DNA of 7,049 nt from Bacillota bacterium (GTDB lineage: Bacteria > Bacillota_I > Bacilli_A > RFN20 > CAG-826), in assembly GCA_003512585.1 (NCBI GenBank), contig DOQE01000137.1, positions 400-7,448 of the forward strand, written 5' to 3'. Positions 1-6,145 of this stretch are shown in pieces. The translations under genes were made by a program, and so were the position numbers. The stretch's first letter is position 1, and each line of letters starts with the position of its first letter. A model generated the notes under the pieces. The model was not told the DNA's origin, did no database searches, and saw only the letters and a list, made by a program, of their open reading frames with translations.

Positions 1-160
1 TTTGTTCCTTATTTTTTTATACTATTTTTCTATTAATTAAGAACAGCGGATAAGAATAAACAATTTTTAATAATAACGATTTTATCGGATAAAATTGTTA
101 TTTACATTCCTTAATTATTCCTTATTATGTTCTTTAATTAGGAACAAATAAGGAACAAAA
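1..160. repeat. Cluster of TTTGTTCC/GGAACAAA and TTCCTTA repeats, direct and inverted
   Basis: A 13-bp unit TTTGTTCCTTATT at 1-13 returns as its exact reverse complement at 147-159. The core GGAACAAA occurs twice in tandem (141-148 and 152-159), with partial copies at 41-45 and, inverted, at 128-132. TTCCTTA occurs at 107-113 and 118-124, an 11-bp period that would place both copies on the same face of the helix. TTCCTTATT (118-126) pairs with AATAAGGAA (147-155), and the TGTTC/GAACA arms nest inside it. The last copy lies about 40 bp before the start of the Fic-like/winged-helix gene, which makes an operator array the natural reading. Iterons or the terminator of an upstream gene are alternatives. 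The left edge is cut by the window. Confidence 0.6.
72..102. promoter_or_regulatory. 31-bp near-perfect palindrome, probable operator
   Basis: The arms 72-86 and 88-102 are reverse complements around a single central G (87), except for one pair (G78 against T96). The centre reads TTATCGGATAA; a CGGATAA copy also occurs at 47-53. A one-base centre cannot form a tight RNA hairpin of full length, so a DNA site for a dimeric regulator is more likely than a terminator. The neighbouring winged-helix protein is the obvious but untested candidate binder. Confidence 0.55.
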
Positions 161-186
161 ATAATGTATTTAAATCTTTATTTCTT

Positions 187-197
187 TATAATTGCTT
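187..197 (+). promoter_or_regulatory. Promoter -10 of the Fic-like regulator, leaderless start likely
   Basis: A perfect TATAAT (187-192) ends five bases before the ATG at 198, so a normal start point would fall on or next to the start codon. There is no Shine-Dalgarno sequence. No good -35 hexamer is visible at the expected distance, where the GGAACAAA repeats end instead, so the promoter may depend on a bound regulator. Confidence 0.5.
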
Positions 198-1256
198 ATG
201 ATGAAAATATCTTTTGAATATACAAATGAACTTGCCCAACAAATTGTTAAGACTGAATTAGCTTTGACTAAGCTTGATTCGAGTTTTCTTTTAAATAAAG
301 AAGATATAAAAGAAAAATTAAGGACAAGTGCAATTAAGTATGCCTTTATAGGTTTTGATAGTTCTTTTGCTTCTTTTGATTTTGACAATTTGAACCTAAA
401 TAAAGATTCATTCTTGCTTTCTAAAGATGAAATATTAATCAAATCTTATTCCTCTTTGCTTGATTTTTTAAATAGTAAAAAGAATGCTAATTTGGATTGT
501 TCATTGCTTTTAGATGCCTATTCTATTCTTTCTCCTGCATCTAAAAAATGCTTTCGAATAGATAAGATTAGTAAGCCATATTCAATTCGCTTGCCATTTT
601 CTAATGAAATATTCATTCCTGCTTCTTCTAATAAAATAGAATCTTCTTTATCTATCTTGCTTGCATATTTAAACGAAAATGATTTGCCTTTATCTATAAA
701 AGGGGCAGTTTGTTTTTATTATTTGCTTTCTATTTGCCCTTTCGAGGAATATAACGTTTTGCTTTGTTTTGCTATTTCCTCTTTTTACTTGCCTTTTGCT
801 TTTTTGTTAGGAAAAGAATTTTATTTAAATAAGGATAGATTCATCTCTAATTTCCTTTTAGGCTTGCCAAATTATTTTTCTTTTTGCCGTGAAGAAAAAT
901 TTTCTTTGGAATTATGGATTGGCTTTTATTTAGACTGTTTTTATAAAACAATTGCTTCTTTATCTAAATTTCCTAAAACGACTTCTAAACAATCTAACAA
1001 GCAATTGCTTTTAAGCTTAAACAAAAAAGATTGCATTCTCATTTCTTATTGTCAGAAGAATAAAAAGAATATTGTTAAAAATAATGAGTTGGCTTTGCTT
1101 TTTAACGTTACCCCTCGAGCTATATCAAAATGGGCAAAGGAGTGGGTAAGCAAAGGCATTTTAATTCCTGAATCTGGGCAAGTGAGAACGACTTCTTATC
1201 GTTTTTCACCCTCTTTTGCATCCTTAAAAGCAAGCGAGTTAAATGGAATTAAATAA
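198..1256 (+). CDS. Degenerate (catalytically dead) Fic-fold protein with C-terminal winged-helix DNA-binding domain
   Basis: The 352-residue product follows the layout of Fic proteins that carry a winged helix: N-terminal helical domain (about 1-65), Fic core (about 95-255), winged helix (about 280-340). Visible Fic landmarks are a flap-like IFIP at 138-141, a helix leading into CPFEEYNVLL at 180-189, NKDRF at 211-215 and W240 in the trailing helix. The normal HPFxxGNGR loop is ruined: His is Cys180, and only Pro, Phe and Asn remain, with no Gly or Arg. The inhibitory (S/T)xxxE(G/N) position reads KYAFIG at 47-52, so its Glu is gone too. AMP transfer is therefore unlikely. The C-terminus (ELALLFNVTPRAISKW from 297) is a good helix-turn-helix. 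I infer a transcription regulator, possibly acting on its repeat-rich leader. ATG198 is chosen over TTG192 and ATG201 because the -10 box overlaps 192. The stop lies 2 bp from the converging channel gene. Confidence 0.8.
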   Translation: MMKISFEYTNELAQQIVKTELALTKLDSSFLLNKEDIKEKLRTSAIKYAFIGFDSSFASFDFDNLNLNKDSFLLSKDEILIKSYSSLLDFLNSKKNANLDCSLLLDAYSILSPASKKCFRIDKISKPYSIRLPFSNEIFIPASSNKIESSLSILLAYLNENDLPLSIKGAVCFYYLLSICPFEEYNVLLCFAISSFYLPFAFLLGKEFYLNKDRFISNFLLGLPNYFSFCREEKFSLELWIGFYLDCFYKTIASLSKFPKTTSKQSNKQLLLSLNKKDCILISYCQKNKKNIVKNNELALLFNVTPRAISKWAKEWVSKGILIPESGQVRTTSYRFSPSFASLKASELNGIK

Positions 1257-1258
1257 TT

Positions 1259-2386
1259 TTATTTTATTTTTAGATTGTCGCTTTCTTCTTTTACGGCTTC
1301 CTTGGCTCTTTCAATAAATGGCTTCTTTTTGCTATTTGTTTTTATTTGGACTTCTCTATTTAAGGAATTTATTTTTCTAGAGGCTTTCTTTTCTTCCTCG
1401 TTTGCTATGATAGTAGTTATTTTCTCTCCCTTATTAACAACGATTTCGTTATACGTAAGGCTAATTCCATTTTTCTTTAGCATTAGATAGAGATCTCTAT
1501 TCATGTCTCTTCCAATTTGATATCTATCATCTTCTTGGCATGTTGCCGCGAAAAGTAAACCTATACCGGCATTTCCAAAAGAAGTAACTCCTTTATAGGC
1601 GATAGGACTTGATAGTTTTGGCAAATTTTTACTAATGCCAGGTAAGTTTTTTGCAATGATGGCTTCTACGTGTTCTAAATCTTCTTGGTAGTTTATATTT
1701 ATCGTGCTAGTAACTAAAGAGGGCCCATGGCTTAAATTGACGCAGGAGATGATTTGCGAATTAGAAATTGACTTTAAATTCCCACCAACATCGCATAGCT
1801 GGGTTGATTTTAAGCCTATGGAGACAACTTCTCCTCTAAATCCATCTATTATTACGATGTCACCAACAGAGAAATAATCATCAAAAACGATAAATATCCC
1901 ACTTACTATATCGCTGATTAGGCTTTGACAACCTAGACCTATGATTAAAGTTAAAATTCCTAATCCGGCAACAATGGAAGTAACATCGACTCCCCAAGTA
2001 GTCAAAATAAATCCAACTGCTATTAAAATAGTTAAGTACTTAATGCAGCTTGTAATTAAAGAGCCAATTGTCTGGGCTTTCCTTCCTTTTAATGTTATTG
2101 CCTTAATTAAGACGTTTAAAAAGAAATATGCCAAGAATGAAGTGGTCAAAACTATTATTGTTGCGAACCATCTTGAAGAAGAGCCAACTATCATTTTCCA
2201 CAAAGAAACAAATCCATTCGCGTTTCCTTCACCAAGAATTTGGTCGCCGACTTCTTGTCCAAATATGTCTCGGGCAAAAATTAGAATGCCCAAAATAGAA
2301 ACGGCAATTAAGGTCAAAGACAAATAAATTATAAATTGCCTTTTTTGCTTTGATGTTTTCTTAATCCAAAAGTTTGTCTTATTCAT
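1259..2386 (-). CDS. MscS-family mechanosensitive ion channel
   Basis: This 375-residue membrane protein belongs to the MscS family, channels that open under membrane tension and release solutes on osmotic downshock. Segments: membrane helices at about 18-38 and 73-95, a third at 115-131, and the Gly-rich pore-lining helix at about 133-168 (SIVAGLGI, IIGLGCQS). The beta domain follows (YFSVGDIVIIDGFRGEVVSIGLKST, 171-195), then an alpha/beta domain and a charged Lys/Glu-rich tail of about 50 residues. The usual DG...IPN loop reads GGNLKSISN (201-209), so the Pro is replaced by Ser. The start is the second ATG of the frame, because AAGGAG on the minus strand (2398-2393) sits six bases before it; the upstream ATG at 2404 would place that site inside the gene. 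It overlaps the preceding gene by 8 bp, so the two are probably translationally coupled. The family call is secure; the subtype is not. Confidence 0.93.
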   Translation of the reverse strand: MNKTNFWIKKTSKQKRQFIIYLSLTLIAVSILGILIFARDIFGQEVGDQILGEGNANGFVSLWKMIVGSSSRWFATIIVLTTSFLAYFFLNVLIKAITLKGRKAQTIGSLITSCIKYLTILIAVGFILTTWGVDVTSIVAGLGILTLIIGLGCQSLISDIVSGIFIVFDDYFSVGDIVIIDGFRGEVVSIGLKSTQLCDVGGNLKSISNSQIISCVNLSHGPSLVTSTININYQEDLEHVEAIIAKNLPGISKNLPKLSSPIAYKGVTSFGNAGIGLLFAATCQEDDRYQIGRDMNRDLYLMLKKNGISLTYNEIVVNKGEKITTIIANEEEKKASRKINSLNREVQIKTNSKKKPFIERAKEAVKEESDNLKIK

Positions 2387-2870
2387 TTTCTGCTCCTTTT
2401 GCATATAAAACTTTATTTCCTAGTATTGATGTAGAGACAATGCTTATTTTTGTTGCTTCATTTATGTTTGTAATTATTCCCTCATATTTTTTAGATTCTT
2501 CTAACTTTAATTTATAAAAAGGGTAGTGGTTATTTTCTAAGCATAAGTAGGTTTCTATAATTCCGCTTTTGGATAAAGAAAACGAATAAGTTAGATTATT
2601 GTTATTAATAGAAAAGCTTGCTTCTTCTACTTTAGCTTTAGGGAATAATAAATCGGTAACCGATAAACCACTAAAAATTGTGGTGAGAGATAGAACCAAG
2701 ATTTTTATTCTTTTGTCTGGATCTCTTTTTTCCCTTGCATACTTTGTCTCTCCATCAACATAGTTTGCATTGGCTTCGAGTTCGTCACTAGTAAAAACGT
2801 TGTTTGTTTCTAAACTAGTTTCTAAAATGTTATTTGTTTCTAAACTATCCGTTGCTAGATTATCAAACAT
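2379..2870 (-). CDS. Single-pass membrane protein with outside beta-rich domain, upstream of MscS
   Basis: I do not recognise this 163-residue protein. It has an acidic, Asn/Thr-rich N-terminus holding a 10-residue repeat (SLETNN at 9-14 and 19-24), a basic stretch KRDPDKRIK (48-56), one hydrophobic segment (about 54-76), and an 85-residue C-terminal part rich in alternating hydrophobic residues. That last part resembles a fibronectin type III or Ig-like beta-sandwich (NNLTYSFSLS, then KKYEGIITNI, then ISIVSTSIL). The positive charges before the segment predict the N-terminus inside and the beta domain outside. The last codons overlap the MscS start, so it is made from the same transcript and may be an accessory subunit or sensor, but that is inferred from position only. 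No Shine-Dalgarno site precedes ATG2870. Confidence 0.75.
   Translation of the reverse strand: MFDNLATDSLETNNILETSLETNNVFTSDELEANANYVDGETKYAREKRDPDKRIKILVLSLTTIFSGLSVTDLLFPKAKVEEASFSINNNNLTYSFSLSKSGIIETYLCLENNHYPFYKLKLEESKKYEGIITNINEATKISIVSTSILGNKVLYAKGAENE
2803..2847 (-). repeat. Two exact 15-bp direct repeats, 30 bp apart, within the membrane protein gene
   Basis: TTTGTTTCTAAACTA occurs at 2803-2817 and 2833-2847 on the plus strand, with a partial copy (GTTTCTAAA) between. The 30-bp spacing equals ten codons, so gain or loss of one unit keeps frame and changes the number of SLETNN units in the cytoplasmic tail. Confidence 0.7.
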
Positions 2871-2921
2871 AATTTAATTTAAACACATAATTGGTTATTA
2901 AGGTATAATTCTAATTCGCTT
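2871..2921. promoter_or_regulatory. Divergent promoter region between the MscS unit and the HAD gene
   Basis: Only 51 bp separate the two divergent start codons. Toward the HAD gene there is a perfect TATAAT at 2904-2909 and a TCTAAT at 2910-2915; either would leave a leader of zero to about seven bases. Toward the membrane protein, the minus strand reads TG-T-TTAAAT just before TAAATT-ATG, an extended -10 ending six bases before the start codon. Neither side has a convincing -35 box or a Shine-Dalgarno site. The two promoters must share or compete for this space. Confidence 0.5.
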
Positions 2922-3572
2922 ATGAAGAAGAATTTGATTTTTGATTTAGATGGAACTCTTTGGGATGCTACAAAACAAATTGCTGCCGCTTGGGAAAACG
3001 AAGGCAAAGCATTTTTTGGCCTCTCTTATTCAATAAGTGTCTTAAAAGTTAAAGAAGAAATGGGAAAAACAATGGATGTGATTGCTAAAGACATTTCTCC
3101 TTCTAACATAAATGAATTAGATATAGCTAAATTTGGTAAAGCCTGCTTTGAGGCTGAAAATGCTTATTTAAGCGTTCATCCTGGAAAACTCTATGATAAG
3201 GAAATCGAAACCTTAAAGAAATTAAAAACAATTGGCTTTGATTTATTTATTGTTTCGAATTGCCAAAAAGGATATATAGAAAATTATTTAAAAATAATTG
3301 ACCCGTGTATCTTTAAATCATATCTTTGCTATGGGGATACTAATGCTAGCAAAGATGTTACGATTAAGAAGTTAATGGATAAGTTTGATTTAGAAGATGC
3401 AATCTATATTGGAGATACTTATAAAGATGAAGAGAGTTCTCATAAAGCAGGGATAAAATTCATACACGCCTCTTATGGATTTGGTAAATCACTTAATCCA
3501 GAAGGGGTTATTGCTTCTTTTCCTGAATTGATTGAAGTAGCCTTAAATCTATACAAAATTTACTATAAATAG
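2922..3572 (+). CDS. HAD-superfamily phosphatase, phosphoglycolate-phosphatase-like
   Basis: This 216-residue soluble enzyme has all four HAD motifs: motif I FDLDGTLWD (nucleophile D8, acid/base D10), motif II with S112 in FIVSN, motif III lysine K144, and motif IV GDTYKDE (D165 and D169, Mg2+ ligands). A helical cap sits between motifs I and II (about 15-90), as in the Gph/PgmB-type subfamily (HAD_2). These enzymes hydrolyse small phosphoesters through an aspartyl-phosphate; the substrate cannot be read from sequence, and the family is used widely for metabolite repair. It starts 51 bp from the divergent MscS unit and runs in the same direction as the four-gene membrane cluster, beginning about 40 bp after its stop, so read-through into that cluster is possible. 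The start is ATG2922, directly after a -10 box. Confidence 0.9.
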   Translation: MKKNLIFDLDGTLWDATKQIAAAWENEGKAFFGLSYSISVLKVKEEMGKTMDVIAKDISPSNINELDIAKFGKACFEAENAYLSVHPGKLYDKEIETLKKLKTIGFDLFIVSNCQKGYIENYLKIIDPCIFKSYLCYGDTNASKDVTIKKLMDKFDLEDAIYIGDTYKDEESSHKAGIKFIHASYGFGKSLNPEGVIASFPELIEVALNLYKIYYK

Positions 3573-3587
3573 TGAATTTCTTTTTCT

Positions 3588-3620
3588 TTTGCTTTAGCAA
3601 ACCCTTGAATATTTGCTAAA
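3588..3620 (+). promoter_or_regulatory. Inverted repeat (9-bp arms) over the candidate start of the membrane cluster
   Basis: TTTAGCAAA (3593-3601) and TTTGCTAAA (3612-3620) are exact reverse complements separated by ten bases. The first arm can alternatively pair with TTTGC at 3588-3592 in a small hairpin, so two exclusive folds exist. The TTG start candidate at 3613 lies inside the right arm. No T-run follows on either strand, so this is not a standard terminator. It could be an operator or a leader fold; the function is unknown. Confidence 0.4.
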
Positions 3621-3915
3621 AGTAGAAGACAATTTTCTTAGAAAGAAACTTATGGAAATAGAAAATTTAGAATCAATCGGGAATAGTTATAAAGAAAAAC
3701 TGTCCAATCTAATGGAAAAAGCCGACATGGCTTTAGCAAATGGATTTATAGAATATCAAAAAGCTATTTCATCTACTCTTTCTAACGTTACAAAGACGAA
3801 AGAAGACATAAAAAATAGATCTATAATTGCAATTTCCAAGGAAAAGGAAAGGAGAGCCAAAGAAGCTTTTGCTCAAATTGATAAAGCCTTTTTGGACGCG
3901 GGGTTTAAAAGATAG
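3613..3915 (+). CDS. Small helical coiled-coil protein, first gene of the membrane cluster
   Basis: The 100-residue product is almost entirely charged helix, without Trp or Cys and without a signal or membrane segment. Two helical stretches (about 8-42 and 46-92) are separated by ALANGF near residue 45, suggesting an alpha-helical hairpin. I recognise no family. The start is uncertain: TTG3613 lies inside an inverted repeat and lacks a ribosome site, while ATG3652 would give 87 residues and is preceded only by a weak GA-rich stretch (AGAAAGAAACTT). The frame is open upstream only to 3598. The next gene begins 2 bp after its stop, so it is probably made with the other three proteins of the cluster and may be a cytoplasmic partner of the similar-sized second protein. 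Confidence 0.7.
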   Translation: MLKVEDNFLRKKLMEIENLESIGNSYKEKLSNLMEKADMALANGFIEYQKAISSTLSNVTKTKEDIKNRSIIAISKEKERRAKEAFAQIDKAFLDAGFKR

Positions 3916-3917
3916 TT

Positions 3918-4247
3918 ATGGGAGAAAAGCTTAGCAAGAAGCAATTGCAGGAATTATCTAGCTTAGAAGAAGAGCTTTCTTTTCTTGTTGATAAAAAGAA
4001 AGGATTAGAAGACACTCTTTCTTCTTTAGAAAAAGAAAACGAAGAAAAGAAGAATACAAAATCTGAGCAATTAGCAAACGAATATAAGTCAAGCCTAGAT
4101 AAGATAAATATCTCTTTAAAAGATTTAAGTGATAAAGAAATGTCTTTGATGAAGTCTTTTTCGTCTATGCTTGATGAATTTAATGATGATTATAAAGACA
4201 TAGAGCTTTTTGATTTAATGGTAGAAAAGGAGCAAGACGATGACTAA
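3918..4247 (+). CDS. Small acidic coiled-coil protein, second gene of the cluster
   Basis: The 109-residue product is a long amphipathic helix: heptad-like Leu spacing with Glu/Lys between runs through about 8-80 (QLQELSSLEEELSFLV, then DTLSSLEKENEEKK), ending in an acidic tail DDD. There is no membrane segment or signal. I recognise no family; generic similarity to other coiled coils would be uninformative. The ATG comes 2 bp after the previous stop without a clear Shine-Dalgarno site, so translation may depend on coupling. Its last codons contain the AAGGAG site and the ATG of the next gene, overlapping it by 8 bp, which ties its expression closely to that of the large membrane protein. Confidence 0.78.
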   Translation: MGEKLSKKQLQELSSLEEELSFLVDKKKGLEDTLSSLEKENEEKKNTKSEQLANEYKSSLDKINISLKDLSDKEMSLMKSFSSMLDEFNDDYKDIELFDLMVEKEQDDD

Positions 4248-6141
4248 GGAAGAATTACTCTCATCTATCGAAAATAGAAAAAAAGAGATCGAAGACCTTA
4301 AAGAAAAATTAGTTGCTTCTGAAAAGGAAAGCCTTGTCTTAGATTCAATTAATGCCAAAGTCGAGCCTTCTTTGCCAAAAAGCGAACAAGCTTTGTCTTT
4401 ATGCTCTTCTATTTATTCAAGCTTAATCGAAAACAAGGTTGAACTAGCAAAGCTAAAAGAAATTATTAAAACAAATGAAGATCACTTTATTTTGTTGGAT
4501 GATTTTATTGCAGAATTGCCTTCTTCTTTAAATGAAATATACTTTTTTGCAAAGAATAACAATTATTTAAAAGCCTATGCAAAACTCGATTCAATTAAAG
4601 AAAAATTTGCAAAATTAGATTATTTTTCTTCTTATGCATTTTTCGACTATGTTTTAGAAAGTTTGGATTATGTAGATATTTTCTTAACGCAAAGTAAGTT
4701 GAAGAATTTTATAGATATTGGGGAGGAAGTAAGCTTAGAAGATGCAAGCAATTATCATCTTCTTGCTTCTATGTTAAAAACCAAGTTCCATTCTCTTGAA
4801 TTAAAAAATGAATACTTGGATGAGTCTTTAATATACTTAGTAAAAAATAAGGTTAGCGAAGAGAATAATTCCATACATTCTTCTTCGACTCTGATTGCTT
4901 TTGTTTCTTTTTTAGACAACGTCGACAAAGAATTGCCCCTTTGTTCCATAGATTTGGCAAAAGAGAAAGAAATAGGTAGAAAAGTTGCTTTAAATGAATA
5001 TAACGAATTGAGCAAGCTGTATTTTGATGACGAGCCTAATTTAGAATGTTCTTTAATTTTGTTCTCGTTAAGAGGCAGATTTAGCAAGGATGAAATATCT
5101 TCTGCTCATTTTTTAGAAAATAAAAATGAAGAAGAATTCAAAATGGATTTTATTTCATCTACCGCTTTAAGAAAAGACGCCTCTTCTTATAATGACCAAG
5201 TCTTGGTTTTGTCAAAAAAAGCCATGGACGGTGATGATGAATCATTTAATTTACTTGCTAGATTTTTGTGCATGAGGCTTATTGATTCGACTAAGTTCGA
5301 TATAACTTTAAAAGCAATCAAGGATTTTAATTTTAAAATGCTTCTTCTTTTCTTTTCCAAATGTGTAGAGTTGGGGTTAGATGAGGAAAAGCAGGTTCTC
5401 TTATTTAATGTTTTGGATAAAACAAAACAAAATAAAAGAAAAGGGAATTTGGAAGAAATGGCTATCCCCCTTTATTATCTTTCCTTTCATATTGCCCCTT
5501 CCTTAAAGAATAGATTTATTTGTTTGAAGAAAGATTTATTACGTTCTCCCAAAGCCCATAAAATAAAAAACAAGACACACGTGAATGAATTAAGGTATCT
5601 TTATGAAGAAGATCCTAATCTAAATAAAGCCATTGGGAAAAAAGCTAAGGACTTGAATATAAAAAGCTGGGATTGCTTTAATATTGTTACCTATTATTTT
5701 TTAATGGCTTTTATTCCTGCTATATTAAGTGCTGTTTCACTTCTGCTGTTTTACTTTTTCGAAATTGAAAAGGCCGGCACCTCATTTATTTATGCTATCC
5801 CCCTTTCTTTTTATCCAGTTTTCTTTGGATTTATTGGATTAAATTATTTTGGGAGAGACGAAAAAGGATCTAGTTGGTTTAGAAGAATTCTTGGACTGGA
5901 TGCCATAATTAAATTAATTGTTTGCACGATTTATTTTATTATTCCTACCTATCTCCCATCCTTATCTTTGTGGAGTATGCCTTTGTTGGTATCTGGTGCC
6001 TTTAGTTATGCTTATTCCTTATTGCTTTTTAAAGAGCATAAGAAATGGGCATCATATGCTGTTTTGATTTCATTTTTGATTTTGCTTATTTTGTCTTTGG
6101 TTTTCATTGTCATTGACCAAATGCAGTCTTTGATTCATTGA
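4240..6141 (+). CDS. Large helical protein with five C-terminal membrane segments, function unknown
   Basis: The 633-residue product has three parts: an N-terminal coiled coil (about 1-40, weaker to 85), a long helical region without obvious enzyme motifs (about 90-475), and five predicted membrane segments near 485-507, 514-537, 553-572, 578-597 and 604-625. Alternating helix pairs, and a KKAMDGDDESFNLLARFL stretch reminiscent of Sel1/TPR helices, suggest a solenoid scaffold; that is weak. With no signal sequence, the large N-terminal part should be cytoplasmic. The start is well supported: AAGGAG at 4227-4232 lies seven bases before ATG4240, overlapping the end of the previous gene. The next gene follows after 4 bp. 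The likely role is as the membrane anchor of a complex with the two small coiled-coil proteins. I recognise no family. Confidence 0.82.
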   Translation: MTKEELLSSIENRKKEIEDLKEKLVASEKESLVLDSINAKVEPSLPKSEQALSLCSSIYSSLIENKVELAKLKEIIKTNEDHFILLDDFIAELPSSLNEIYFFAKNNNYLKAYAKLDSIKEKFAKLDYFSSYAFFDYVLESLDYVDIFLTQSKLKNFIDIGEEVSLEDASNYHLLASMLKTKFHSLELKNEYLDESLIYLVKNKVSEENNSIHSSSTLIAFVSFLDNVDKELPLCSIDLAKEKEIGRKVALNEYNELSKLYFDDEPNLECSLILFSLRGRFSKDEISSAHFLENKNEEEFKMDFISSTALRKDASSYNDQVLVLSKKAMDGDDESFNLLARFLCMRLIDSTKFDITLKAIKDFNFKMLLLFFSKCVELGLDEEKQVLLFNVLDKTKQNKRKGNLEEMAIPLYYLSFHIAPSLKNRFICLKKDLLRSPKAHKIKNKTHVNELRYLYEEDPNLNKAIGKKAKDLNIKSWDCFNIVTYYFLMAFIPAILSAVSLLLFYFFEIEKAGTSFIYAIPLSFYPVFFGFIGLNYFGRDEKGSSWFRRILGLDAIIKLIVCTIYFIIPTYLPSLSLWSMPLLVSGAFSYAYSLLLFKEHKKWASYAVLISFLILLILSLVFIVIDQMQSLIH

Positions 6142-6145
6142 TTTT

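Noticed and set aside
1..160. CRISPR-like array
   Set aside because: The repeats are short, in mixed orientation and irregularly spaced, with no spacers of constant length and no cas genes.
170..442. 90-codon minus-strand frame over the start of the Fic-like gene
   Set aside because: It lies antisense to a gene with recognisable domains, runs into the promoter/repeat region and has no ribosome site or family-like content.
198..1256. Active Fic AMP transferase or Fic toxin of a toxin-antitoxin pair
   Set aside because: The catalytic His, the glycines and the Arg of the HPFxxGNGR loop are all missing, and no small antitoxin gene lies beside it.
1..1256. Plasmid replication region with iterons and a winged-helix Rep protein
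   Set aside because: Repeats plus a winged helix invite this reading, but the gene follows the Fic layout rather than tandem winged helices, and there is no partition gene or other plasmid sign in the window.
1275..1490. 71-codon plus-strand frame over the MscS tail
   Set aside because: Shadow of the Lys/Glu-rich tail, which read antisense gives Phe/Leu/Ser-rich nonsense resembling a membrane segment.
1941..2327. 128-codon plus-strand frame inside the MscS gene
   Set aside because: It is antisense to the most conserved part of the channel (membrane helices and pore); it is an open-frame shadow.
3613..4247. WXG100/ESX-type secreted pair
   Set aside because: Size and pairing fit loosely, but there is no Trp-x-Gly in either protein and no FtsK/EccC-type ATPase nearby.
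4755..5087. 110-codon minus-strand frame within the 633-residue protein gene
   Set aside because: It is fully antisense to an intact long gene with a good ribosome site; no independent support.
6131..6145. TGA read as Trp (mycoplasma code), extending the 633-residue protein
   Set aside because: All Trp codons in the genes are TGG, no in-frame TGA occurs elsewhere, and read-through would add only a few residues before TAA while overlapping the next start.
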